A DNA stretch of 64,000 bases from Antitrichia curtipendula. Taxonomy: Eukaryota; Streptophyta; Bryopsida; Hypnales; Leucodontaceae. This document shows, piece by piece, positions 21,900 to 33,760 of the stretch. A program made the position numbers and the translations under genes. The notes beneath the pieces were generated by a model that had not been told where the DNA came from, did no database searches, and saw only the letters and a list, made by a program, of their open reading frames with translations. Position 1 is the first letter of the stretch. Each line of letters opens with the position of its first letter. The stretch spans positions 41,429,570 through 41,493,569 of the forward strand of contig OX579634.1 of NCBI GenBank assembly GCA_951230915.1, given 5' to 3'.

Positions 21900-24800
21900 G
21901 CATCCCATCGATCTCTGGTTCCGGGATTACCTTTCTGATTAATTTACAGAGTTTCCATCAGTTAAATTTATGCCCATGCTCACTGAGTTTCTCAGTTACC
22001 TCTTTTCCCTGATCGATTCCCAATTCAAGAGCAAAATCATCTGGGAACCTTCTGATATTTCTGTAAGGAAACCAACGGTGATCACCTGTTGTGAAGCAAT
22101 CGCAGGGAAACAACTTCGCTTGATGAAAAGAAAAACGCCGCAATGGAACCAATCATGTAGTGACCCCGGGCAGAAACAGTGCAACCAGTTTCACCAGGCC
22201 GCCTCTCCCCAGGAAAAAACCTAAATCGGGGACAGAAATCTACACGAAGCTCTTAAAATTAGGCCGGGTTTAGATTAATGATTCTCAATTTTTTTGTTAA
22301 AATGGCGAGGAAGGGGACCAAGGAAGGCTGGAAAATGCATTGACAGATGGCACCATGGGTGACAGAAGATGGGAATGAGTTGTGATTTGGGCTTATCAAG
22401 AATCGAATTGGAACATGTATGACTGTGAGATGGCATGAAGCATTGCCATGTATGCCCTTGACATAGAATTTGGCAAAAATTTGGCTTTTAGGGTGAATTT
22501 GTAAAAGCTGAAGTTGTGAAGTAGGGCAATCAAATACTAGGAGTGCTTCAGTTGTTTTAAAACAATTGTTAAGTTCACTTCTAGGTTTGGTAGACTTAGG
22601 AACTACGGTAGGGGTACCCACAACATATAACCAAAGCATTTCAACTTGTAGGATAATTATGGGGAAGGTAGGATGCCAAACTTGTTTGTGAAACAAACCC
22701 TGCAAGGTAAATTTATCCTAGTGGTAAATACATGAATTATTTTTTAATTTTCATATAATCAAAATTTGAACTTTTGTATTTATATTTGCAATAAGAGCCC
22801 CCAAATTAGCAAGGAGAGGCAAAGTGCATAGATAAGTGCATAGAATTAATACAAAAAAAAATAGGTTCTTTTTTAACAATTACCTTTGCATTCACTGTAC
22901 ATGGTATACTTCATGGGATGGGTTTAGCATCTTCCATAGAGAAGTTGTTGAGGAATTGAACTCAATGTGTGCGAAAATGAAAGACAAAATGAATTTTTTA
23001 CCTATGAATGAATCATTTATTTGGATCTCTTTATATTGTAGCTTCACCTCAAATGGTTAGCTTTAGAAATTCTTTTGAAAGAAAAGAAAAAGAGATATAA
23101 GTATATGGGAACTAAAGATGTAGATAGAGAATCTTTTTCAAGGAACAATACATTTGATTGTTGTCCACTACAAGTCACCCTAGTACCCTACAAAGTCACC
23201 ACAACATGACTATTCTAGATATTTGTACTAAACACAACTACCTATAGTTTACATTTAATTCCAATTATATGATCAACTATAAATCTTTGTTGTTTTGTTA
23301 CTAACTTGATGGTTCCCTAAACTTGTTGAAGCTTGAGCCTCATCTTTTCTAGAAAATCCTTGAATTTAATATTGTCGTCATGTTTTAGAATCCAAAAATT
23401 ACTCATCAGTTCACTCAATTGTAGTGCTAATCACTTTTGGCATTGTCTTCTTGTTAGATAGAGGATTGTTATATATGTTGCTTACGTAGAGCAAAAGGAG
23501 GAACAATTGCAACCCATTGTTGATCATGTCTGGGATGTCCACAATGGAAGTCAAATTTCTCTTTAGATTATGCCAAAATGTGGCTCACATAAAATTTGGG
23601 ATGATCAAAGACATGATGAGAAAATTGACATTTGTTTGCATTGGTGAAATGGTGATCCGTAGATCATTCTTTTTATTTGAAAGAGCCACAAACATTGTAA
23701 TGAGGGTAATAATGTTACAATGATGTCAATAAAGCTGCCATGAAGGGAATAATGCTATAACGCTATGTGGGATTTAAAATTTCTATTCATTGGGATTGTA
23801 CACGAGTATATTGCAAAGAAGAATATCGAAGAAAGTGAATTCTTCTACAATCCAAAGTCTATGGGGAAGTCATCACAATGGGGCATATCCATTCTAGGTA
23901 TGTCTACACTACTTGCACTATAAGTCTAACCCCAAATATATTGCCAACTATACATCTTTGTTATATATGTTGTTGATAGCTCCACAATGCTTTGTACTTG
24001 CCGAGGGTTGAGTCTCATCTTCTTCAAGAAGACCTCAAATTCTATGTCCTCGTTGATTCTCTATAAAAGTCATCCATCTTGACACTGTGTACCTCAATTA
24101 AGCCATCATTAGAAGTAACAAAGAGCCTATCAATATAGTATATGGAATATGTCATAGTTCCATGCGGTAGCAAATAGTGCCTTTTTATTATAGAAGAGCG
24201 GATGTGGCGTCAAAACCCACATCATATGGAGCCATGCATTTGTCAAAGAAGCCCACTCTTTCTATCATTTGCATCCTTTGTCGCTTAGTGTGCTTGGTAC
24301 CCTGTTGTGATTCATCCACACCATGACCACCAAGTCTAGGACCATGTTGACAAGCCTGCACATGCATCAAATTTTGCCCTTGGCATCACTTGTTGCTCTA
24401 TGTTGGGTGAAAAATCATCTTGGTCACAATTGAAATTGTTGACAAACTCTAGATACTCTAGCAATAGAGACATGTTTTGCATGCACTTTTAGTCCCAAAT
24501 ACATTAGCTTCAAATATATTGTAAAGGGTCTAAAATACGTGGAAATCTGAGACAAGCAATGAGACATACTGCAACCAAATTCAAATAAGCCCTTGAGCTA
24601 TGTGCACAATGACATATTCAGAGTAAATCAAACTTGTTGCTAATGTACAATAATGGGAATATGACATTGTGCATGCGATGAAGGACAATAAGATGTTCCT
24701 CTTGGGATTGCAAACATTGAGAAGGGTATTGGTTGAATTGGCCTTGAAGGCTTGAACTCATCCTAAGTGAACCTCTATTGGTCCCATACCACCTTGTGTA

Positions 24801-25433
24801 AAACCCTCAAGCGTAAATGCCCCCACCCAAATGGTTGGAGAACTTGATGGAACTTTTGTTCATGACGGTAATATCAACATGGTGTGCACATCATATGCTA
24901 TGCAAGGGTCATTGGCCTTGTGGCCCTTAATGAAAAAATGGTTATTTGGTAATTACAATGATTATAATTTTCTAGAATAGATCCAAATGATTACGATACA
25001 CATACAAATGCTTATACAATAGATGTGAACTGCAAAATGGAGATCTCATGTATTACATGATATGTACAATTACATATTGAAGCATGCAAAGTACACATAA
25101 TAAATAATTTTCAATCCACGCACTTTACTACACCAAAGGTCCCAATGTCATGCAAATTCTTAAACCAATGTCATGAAGAGACTCTACAACTAGGCATCTA
25201 TCAACCCTCTAAAGTCTAAACTTGTGATGACCTTTGATTGTTTTGACGTAACACCTTCACATATCACCCACACTGCAAGTTTTAACTAAAATTATGGAAG
25301 CTATGTGGAAGGATTATGCACAGACAAATCATTGGCATTCCAAGCTGTTGAATCTTGTGTTGCTTGCATTACTGAATCTTGCATTGGAGCGGTTGTTGGT
25401 ACCTGCATGATGGAGGCAGCCTACTCATGAATG
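21900..25433. other. Repeat-rich spacer without recognisable gene
   Basis: Open frames such as 22259-22705 (minus) have no domain I recognise. Two diverged copies of a roughly 170-bp block (about 23215-23390 and 23885-24065) share ATCTTTGTT and GAGTCTCATCTT-like text. In the minus direction each reads KMRL-type peptide fragments, so they may be decayed coding repeats belonging to the gene family just downstream. Confidence 0.35.
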
Positions 25434-28400
25434 TTAGTGAAGTCTCTCAATGTTGTATGGGTCATTGTCATTGATATTTTCATAATCTATTGGCTCAATG
25501 ACACGCACAATAGGAAATTGGCTAAGGGCAAGGTCATTCAATTTCAATTCAAGAACAACACTCACCAAAGGAAGCAAAGCCGCCAATGTTGGGCTTAATC
25601 TGGAGGCTGAAGCTGCATAATATACTAGGGAAGGAGAGACAGAATTGGATACTCCGAACACGTTTTGGAGTTCACACTGGAGACTTGTAACCTCCATAGA
25701 TGGAAGATGAAATACCACCAAGGCAAGTTCCAACTTTGCCTCGACATTCATTATAAATTGTAAATGCTTGCGCTCCTTTCTTTCCTCCTTGGCCTTCTTT
25801 GCCAACTTCTTTTGCCTACACTTCTCTTTCTTTGCCAACTCTTCTTGCCTCTCCCTCTCCTTTTCCTCTCCTTCTCCTTGTCTTTTTCCCTCTCCATCTC
25901 TATTGCCTCATACTTAGCCTTCAGGTTCGCCAAATCCTTTTTTCTTGCCTTCTCAATGATCTGCTCAAAATAACCAACATCTAGCCCTAGCTTTATATTT
26001 GGCTTTGTCTCCTCAATTTTGTCCCCTGAGCTAGTGCCACCAAGCACCGTTTCCTTTGTTCATATTATTCTTCCTTCAACCTAATGGCCACCTACGTCTG
26101 CTTTTCTAGGATAATGTCATCTATGTCGTCGAGGTTTATAATATCACTTTTTGAGAGTTTTTTTCTAGCACCATCCAAATCCCTTTGGATCTCAACATTC
26201 TTTTGTGCAAGTATTAGCTCACTATCAGTCATAGGAGCACACCCCAAAATTGGAGCAGAAGTTGGAATGGGAAGCAAAATGGGCATAAAAGATGGAACAA
26301 ACTTGGGAGATGGACCAAGAAGTACCAATGTAGGAACTGACAAAGGATTGACCTCGGGCCCTTTCGCTTGAACTTCCGTAGCCTAATCAATTTTATTTAT
26401 AACAAACTTAACAAAAGCAAGAGACTTGAAATCTAATGGAGTCATGTCGGGGGCTAACCTAGTTTCAGCCCAATCAGACTGCACAATTTGATTCAAAGTG
26501 CCATCCCCTTCAGAGTCAACCTCCGCTATATTTGTTTGAGATCGTGGGGTGAAGTGAAGAGTTGTCCTTCCATATTTAATGGCAACTCTGGAGAATTAGA
26601 TCGTGTTGTTTGAATTGATAATGTTGCCTCACTTCCCTTTACTTGAGGCAATAGACTCTCTTCCAAGTCAAGGTAATAAGTATCTTCATCTTCTTCCTCT
26701 TCATCCTCTTTGCTTGGTCCTTCTACCTCTTCGTCCATTGAATCTTCATCTTCATTGCTTTCATAGTCATCCTCAACGGCGTCCGCCACAACAGCCTCAT
26801 TAGAGGCAAATGACTCAACCTTGAATGATGAGGATTTAGAATCTTGGACATCATCAGGGTAAGCATACTTTAGGCTGCAACTCTTAGGTACCAAAACGTT
26901 TGGCCACATTGTGAACCTTGTATCAAAATGATGGCATTGAAGCAACGAGGCTATCTTGGTAGTTGACTGAAAGCAGACAGAGCTCCTACATAACATCTGC
27001 CAAAAAACTGACATTAGATAAACAAATGACATACAAATTTCAATGGCAAACACAAATACTAGAGAAATTGATGAATTATTGAGCATACAAACATTACCTT
27101 CACACCTGCAAAGATAAGCATCACCGTGCCACGGGGTCTACAAAATCGATCAATGAATCAGATGTAGATCTCATGTCGAAGCTTGCGTTTGTCAATCACA
27201 CTACGGTGGTCCAATCGATATTCATCATGGTTCTTGAACATCAGGGCTTCAGATAGCAGTGGCTTGTCATCTACATTTGAAAGGAGAGGTGGAAATTCAT
27301 TATGAACTACATCGGAGTCTATAGTCTCACACTTTGGATGTTGTAAGTACATGACCTTGTCAAATTACAAGGCAAAGTAGGCAGGCTCACCACGGCTATA
27401 TACATACTTTGTTTCTTGTCGAAGTACATGATTTGGAAAGAAATTTGTAATAATTTCTTTAATATGAGTAGCTCTCGTTTTGTAGTAGATAAACATCCAC
27501 ATGCACACTGACATTGCGATTCTGTTGCTAGATACTATCTTTAAGGAATCAAGAACTTTTTTATAACTTGCCAGCACCTCTGTTTCATCAACGATAGGAA
27601 ATAAGAGGAACTCAATGATGCCCACTTCATAAAAACGAATACAAGTTGGCCCACAACGTCAAGGTACCCAACCCTTCTCGTGTAGAGTTAAAGGTTCCAG
27701 TTGAAACTTCATTTCTCAACAAGCCCACCTACAAATAGATCCCCATCAATGCATGCTTTGAGCACTGACAAAATCGTTGAGTATTAAGCACTGCCCATTG
27801 GATTCCAATCTTGAGCTCAATCAAAGAGGTGCTCTTAGTTTTTTCCTTCTTGCACATGATATTCAACCATTTCTGTGTTGCCAAACGGAGAAGGGCTTGC
27901 ATGTGATGTCCATTGATGCACAACACTTCCTTCAATTCCTTCCATGCCTCTGGATGAAACTCTCTATACTCAATCACCTTGTTGCCTTTGTCAACCTTTT
28001 CTTTGAATGCCTTCTCCGCGATCATTTTCACAAGAACCATCTTGTGCTTCTTTCTCTTTGTTCATACAACAATGGGAAGGGCTTGAATCCACAATGTTGG
28101 CCTCTTCACAACAATCCTCGGAGGGGACCAAATCATGTGCTCGGCCAACTCTCCAATTGAAACATCATCCAAACCTTACAAGCAACGCAACTAGTTTCGG
28201 GTGATCTCTTTGACCTTGAATGGGACAAGTGATTCATTCTTGTTCTGACTTTCTTTAAACATGCAATCATTGTCAATGTCATAGAGAGTACCTTGCTTGT
28301 AACTTGTGAAGAAATCCTTCCATTTTGCCCAAGTTTCTTCAAAGGCCATAATGAGCTTTTGTTCTCCTAGATAATCAAAATCTTGTACCTTCTTGTAGTC

Positions 28401-29517
28401 TTCATCATCCTTCATGCTTCTAGTCAACTCAAGACTTTGCATAGCCTTTTCCTTAAAATCCTAGAGGCATAAACCTATATTAGATAACAAAGTTGGACAT
28501 AGCTTTAGATTGTGTGGTCTAAAGTGGAATAGCTTTTAGTACTTGAATACAATTCAAACCATGTAGTATGAAAGACTTATAGGCATCAATCAGCTCATTT
28601 CAAACCACGTGGTTTGAAGTGAGGGAATACTTGACATGAAATCAAAATATAAACACCGTTTTTATACATGCAAATCAATCAAACTTTTAGACCATGTAAT
28701 TCAATTGTCACAATTTTAAGTTTGATTACCTCATATGCTTTGAAATTTTTGTCTTGTCGTTCCACTTTCAAGTTCTTCCGAGAATGAGGGGATTGACCAA
28801 CATCATTCCACAAATGGCGACAATGAATAATTGTTGCTAGTATGGAAGAGAGGTAAGGGCCATCTACATTTTCATCATTACACTTGCATGATAACGTGTA
28901 CAAGTGGTCTTTGTTTGAGGACCATACAATCTCACAAGTCCATTTTTGTAGCTTCTCAACCATGGGAAAGTCATTGCAAGTGTATAATCCAGAAATGATG
29001 TCTTTTGGTGCCCTCCATGTATGTTGCCCATTGATTATTTTGAACTTCCCAGCTTTAACGCAATCCTGCCAACAAGTCGGCCTCTCAGAGGTGTTAGGCA
29101 TAAGTGTGAGGATTGCTCGGTATAGTTCACTTTGACCATGAGCTTGACCACTGCCACCACACCCTTTTCCTCAAGTGACCTGAAGATGATTCCTGATGTT
29201 TATTCAGCATTTATCATGTCATCCAAATCCAATTCAAAGTATTTTTCCTTGCCAAAAATGAACATGTATAACGATGTTGCTTTGAATAAGCGATTTGCAT
29301 CAACTTCATCTTTCACTTGCTTTATCTCAATGTTGCGGCTAACACTTGCCTCCTTAAAATTTGCAGCAAAGGTGATCTTTTGGGAAATCTTTTTTTGGTC
29401 AAACTCAATGGTTGTTGAATTCTTTGTCCACCTTCCAAATAATATTTTTATAACCATCATCTTAGCTTCTTTCAATGAAGGCTCAATAGATGATTCTTGG
29501 ATCAAAGAACTTGGCAT
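25434..29517 (-). pseudogene. Decayed gene joining a ParB-like domain and an N4/N6-type DNA aminomethyltransferase domain
   Basis: Minus-strand coding segments follow each other for 4 kb, some joined by good introns: 28729-28461 (GAG|GTAATC to CTCTAG|GAT) and 27097-26997 (AAG|GTAATG to TTGGCAG|ATG), both phase 0. Upstream segments read SLEEKGVVAVVKLMVKV and then FKIINGQHTWRAPKDI, resembling the ParB pattern (SIxxxGvvqP ... IIdGqHRxxA). Further on comes FIDRFCRPRGTVMLIFAGVK, spliced to MLCRSSVCFQSTTKIASLLQ. This resembles motif I of DNA aminomethyltransferases (RPGxxVLDPFAGSG ... GR ... D). Next is an acidic stretch (EDDYESNEDEDSMDEEVEGP) and a Lys/Glu-rich coiled coil (KARKKDLANLKAKYEAIEME). 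The copy is broken: in-frame TAA near 27363, TGA near 27155, TAG near 26390, a stop in the ParB-like part near 29198, and frameshifts near 29150, 26535 and 25840. No intact DPPY-type motif was found. Family assignment is by motif only. Confidence 0.5.
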
Positions 29518-29809
29518 TTGTTGTACCTCAAAATCAACTCTCTTGGATGCACATCAGCATATGGCCGTACATTTCTTTCGACCCTCTCAAAAGCTTCCTC
29601 TAACTAAGGTCTAACCAATAGTATCAATGGTTCTTTTGTTTTTCTACATCTTTTTTTATTTCAAAATGTTGGTGGAACTTGACTTTGTTAATTCCTAGTC
29701 ACTTCGATTTGCACTAGAAGTACATGGTCAATTTTTTCAGAAGCCCTCTTTTCAATTAGTGATGAAGGAATGGGAGTTGGATCAAGAATTGAGTTGTCTC
29801 TAGCAGCGG

Positions 29810-30520
29810 CTAAGCTGGTTGTGGACGACTTCGATTGGTTTCCCCTAGAACAGGTGGATCAAGTATTGGAGGTCCGAAATCATTTTGCAACTGCTTTGAT
29901 GATTGTCTTTGGACTTTGGTCTTCTTATTGGATTTTCTTTGAGGCTCCATTTCTTGATCTTGCATGTCATGTACGGGATATCCATATCTTAGTATAGTAG
30001 CTTCAAGGTTGTTGGCCTTGCTAATGTAGTTCTTGACCACACATGTGGCTACATAAAAATTGTTTGCATTGGCTTCACATTCAGCTTTTATGAAAATCAT
30101 TAGTGGTTGATATGGCTGGGGAACGGTTTTTTAGTTTGCAATCATCCGATGGCTACAAAAGCTCATGTTATCTTCTACGTGCATTACAACTACTCCTAGA
30201 GCTCTAGTATTTGAATTTGCAACATCTATAAGGAAAATCTCTTTTAATACAATGATATCAAGTACAACTATTGTTGAGAAGGATTTCCATTTGGTAACTC
30301 TTTTTTACTTTGTAAATCCTAACTCAAGGTTGAATAAGGGTAAGCCCTTTGGAAAGGTCCTTTTCAAGTTCCAGAGGGATTTTGATGACACAAGCTCAAC
30401 AGACACCTTTCCTTCCATATTACATTTCCAAGATTTGTGGATTCTATCAGGTTTTATTCTTTTAATGTATCCACAAAAAAAAGGCTTGCTCTCCATGAAT
30501 GCCTCCATAGCTCTGTACAC
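29810..30520 (-). pseudogene. Possible upstream exons of the same decayed gene
   Basis: Two minus-strand frames precede the ParB-like part: 30520-30305 (ESKPFFCGYIKRIKPDRIHK) and 30100-29810 (ECEANANNFYVATCVVKNYI). They look coding, but I recognise no domain. A proline-rich phrase (PPILDPPV) near 29850 is echoed in another frame (ILDPTPIPSS), suggesting frameshift. Joining to the downstream gene is inferred only from strand and adjacency. Confidence 0.3.
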
Positions 30521-30529
30521 AACATAATG

Positions 30530-33500
30530 ACTTTAGCTTCATCTTCAACTTGTGTAAATCAAACTGCATTGTCTAAAGTAGTTTTAGGACAACAATATTA
30601 ATTTTTAGGCTTACATTTTTTCTCTAATTCTATGCTAATTTGAGCTAATTGGAATTGTTTAAAAAGAAGTTGTTGGCCTACAAATATGTTCATTCTAAGC
30701 ACGAGTTTGAATTCATACCTAGCTTTGTGAAAGTTCAACACCACATGAGGCTATAGGAGGTGAACCTTGGAAATTCCAACAATGCTAAGGCTTGGTTTAG
30801 AACTCACACTCTAAACTAGTTCTAAATCTCTATAGCTAGATAATAACTATTTTGTAACTCTAATTGTTAATTGGCACTCCGCAGACTAGCAACTACGCAC
30901 TAATTTGGTAGACTTTTGTTTAGAACCAACTCATCTATGCTCAAGGAGAAATTTGAAATTAAACTTTCCAGATTTGGTAGATTATTTTGTATACAAAATC
31001 TTGATCCAATCTCCTTTAGACCCAGGGCTTTGGTGGTAGAAGGAAGAACTTCCATTCAAAAATGAGATTGGAATTGCCTACAAATATGAGGCAAAGCTTT
31101 GAAATTATTTGCAACCAAAAACTATGATGGTAAAATACAATATAAGAGTAGTAAAGAGGAAGCTACCTAAAGATTTGTCAACTTACATATGAAGAAGGGA
31201 TCAACTCAACTTGAAATCTAGGTGTTGATTGTTTGCTGATGGATCCCTAAAATTTTGAGTGCTCCATCAACCAAGATTTCCTAGATTCTTAACTAATTTT
31301 AGTTGAAATTGGATATTGCCTTCAACATAAACCTAAACAAACAAAACAAGAGAATCAACAATTGAATCATACACAAAATCTTGTGTCATTAGAACAACAA
31401 CTTCACAGTGAAAATATTTGTTACTTCTTCCAGTTGCTTCAAACAACTCTCATTGATTACAAAAAGCCGGGAGGGGGTCTAATTTAGAACACATGTTTGA
31501 AACCATTCTTCCATAGACATTACTAAGCAAAGGTTTCGGCTGGGAGGGGGCCTAGTTTAGAACACATGTTTGAAACCATTCTTTCATAGACATTACCAAG
31601 CAAAGGTTTTGGCTGGGAGGGGGCCTAGTTTAGAATACATGTTCAAATCCATTCTTCCATAGATATTACTAATCAAAGATTTTGCCCAGGAGGGGGCCTA
31701 GTTTAGAGCACACATTTGAAACCAACCCTTGGCTAAGAGGGGGCATAATTTTAAAAGCATGGTTGAAACTAGTCCTTGACTAGGAGGAGCTTGGTTTAGA
31801 GTGCATGATCAAAACCAGTGCTTAGTAAGCTTCACAATTGGAGTCACCACAACTACGGTAGTACTGGAAATCTCACTGACACCGACAAAGTGCAATCGTG
31901 TGCACTTATTCATTAAGATCAATTAGTGTATGTAAACATACTAGGATCAATGCAGACACTCAAACACAAGATTGAATTGAAGTTGGTGGTTGATCCACAG
32001 TGAAAGTTAAGTTATTTACGTTGGTCTATTTTATTAGTTGTGTTTGTCCTTTATCCTTGGTTTGATCGCTTGTAATTGGCAGTCATGTGTATACAGTATT
32101 TTCAATTGAAATGCCATTGCTATGAAATTGCGCTGGTTGCCACCACTTGCCACCACTCTGGGCGAAGTACGTGCTAGAATAAACCCGCCATTGACCGTAC
32201 ACTTCCAATCACCGCATACTAAAATCACTCATGACTGGACATGAACCACATACATTAGAACTTCATGAACCACACACATTCAATCACATACAAGCAGCAC
32301 AATTGCAATGCTTACCTTCCAATGATTTCCTCGAGTAGGGGCTTTGTGTTCAATAAACCATGACTAAGAATAATAAGAAAGAGTTGAAGTTGTTCCACAC
32401 GTTGCAATGCTGGAAGTGGCTTCTTGCCCCTCAAGATCAGTTCAATCTACAATAGAAGCAAGAAGACCATCAAAGATTGCGGTTACAACCTGATCTTCAC
32501 TTTCAGAATTCTCTAGGGAATGAACACCACCTTGTTATTGCCAACTTTCCAAAAACTCACAAATATTGTTGTGTGATAGTGACTCAATTCCATTGTTGAC
32601 TAATTGTGTCAAGATATTATCTATGCTCTTGTAGTTGTCCTCGTAGAACGATTATACTTGTTATACTTGTTATTGTCGTTTGATGTCCACTTCTTATTTT
32701 CTTCTCAAACCCTAAATGAAGTTTATCAATCCACCATAAGTATGAAGGTCAATGTAGATAAGCTTAGATCTTATTTGGAAAAAACTAAGCTAATAGTATA
32801 AGTTTGTTCCTAGGGAGGCTATTAAATAGGATTATTTCTACAACAACCAAAGAACAACTAAATAAGGAATAAAACACCCAAGAAAGGTATACTTCCAACT
32901 AGTATTAATTTAATTCCTCACGATTTTTCAATTAATTCTTAATTTTATTAATCACTCCATTCTTATAACCACCAAGGTTAAATATCACCCCAATTAGCTT
33001 TGATCTTTAATCTTCAATTGGAATCTTTTGTCTTTCTCCCAAATTGGACTTGACAGGCGCAACTCCATATTTGAACACCGACTTGGCTTGTTGCAAAAAT
33101 GAACAGCAAACCTTGAGCTTCCCACTTGGACTAGTCACTTCATTGATTTTGTCTCCTACTTTGGTGTAGATAGACTTTTTCAATTACTTTTTAAGCTTTT
33201 TGAAGAACAAGACAATTAGACATGTTAAAGTTACTTAGGAGCTGGAATGGAATGTGAATCGAGACAAATAGACAGGAAGTTATCGAAATGACTAATAGTC
33301 CATTGGTTGAGGTTAGTTATAGTCAGTTAAGGACTAATAGACAAGGCAGTTAACACCTGGTTAGTTACAGCCAAGAATGTACAAAGACTAATCGACTTCA
33401 TTTTTCCTCTCTCTCTCAAGCTTGCAATGATTGCTTGCTTCTTGTTAAAAATGTATCCGTGTATTTCTTCAATATAACTCTGTCTATTTGTCTAATGTTT

Positions 33501-33760
33501 GTGTTGCCAAGGATTGGCTTTGTTTATTTGTTGTTTGCGTGATTGCCAGAGATTAGTATTGCTTTGCTTTCCTGTTCTTTTTGTGAGTCTATTAGTCGAG
33601 AGGTATTAAGTCCATAAATTTTGTCAATTGATCTTTTGATTGTGTTAAGGCAACCAGTTATTGGTGTGCCAGTTGTTGTTCATTTTATTAAGTTTAATAG
33701 GTGTCAATGGAGAGCTGATTGTGTCAAATAGTCTTTAATTGTTTAAGTTGTAATAGCCAG
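30530..33760. other. AT-rich spacer with a tandem array
   Basis: No gene recognised. Apart from the array at 31468-31810, the sequence is AT-rich, with short open frames that look like chance. Confidence 0.4.
31468..31810. repeat. 73-bp tandem repeat that switches to a shorter period
   Basis: The unit starts GGGAGGGGGCCTAGTTTAGA and continues ACACATGTTTGAAACCATTC. Starts near 31468, 31541, 31614 and 31688 give a 73-74 bp period. The last two units, near 31735 and 31782, have about 47 bp, as if an internal piece was lost before further duplication. Each unit carries a GGGAGGGGG run. Confidence 0.85.

Noticed and set aside
22259..22740. Tourist/Harbinger-like element suggested by GGGTTTGTTTCACAAAC near 22680
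   Set aside because: The left end does not match well enough and no TTA/TAA duplication was evident.
25764..26371. Plus-strand Leu/Phe-rich and Ser-rich frames (25764-25984, 26084-26371)
   Set aside because: These are the antisense of a Lys/Glu-rich coiled-coil region; membrane-like composition is an artefact of reading it backwards.
31468..31810. CRISPR-like array
   Set aside because: Units are contiguous with no unique spacers and the genome is eukaryotic.
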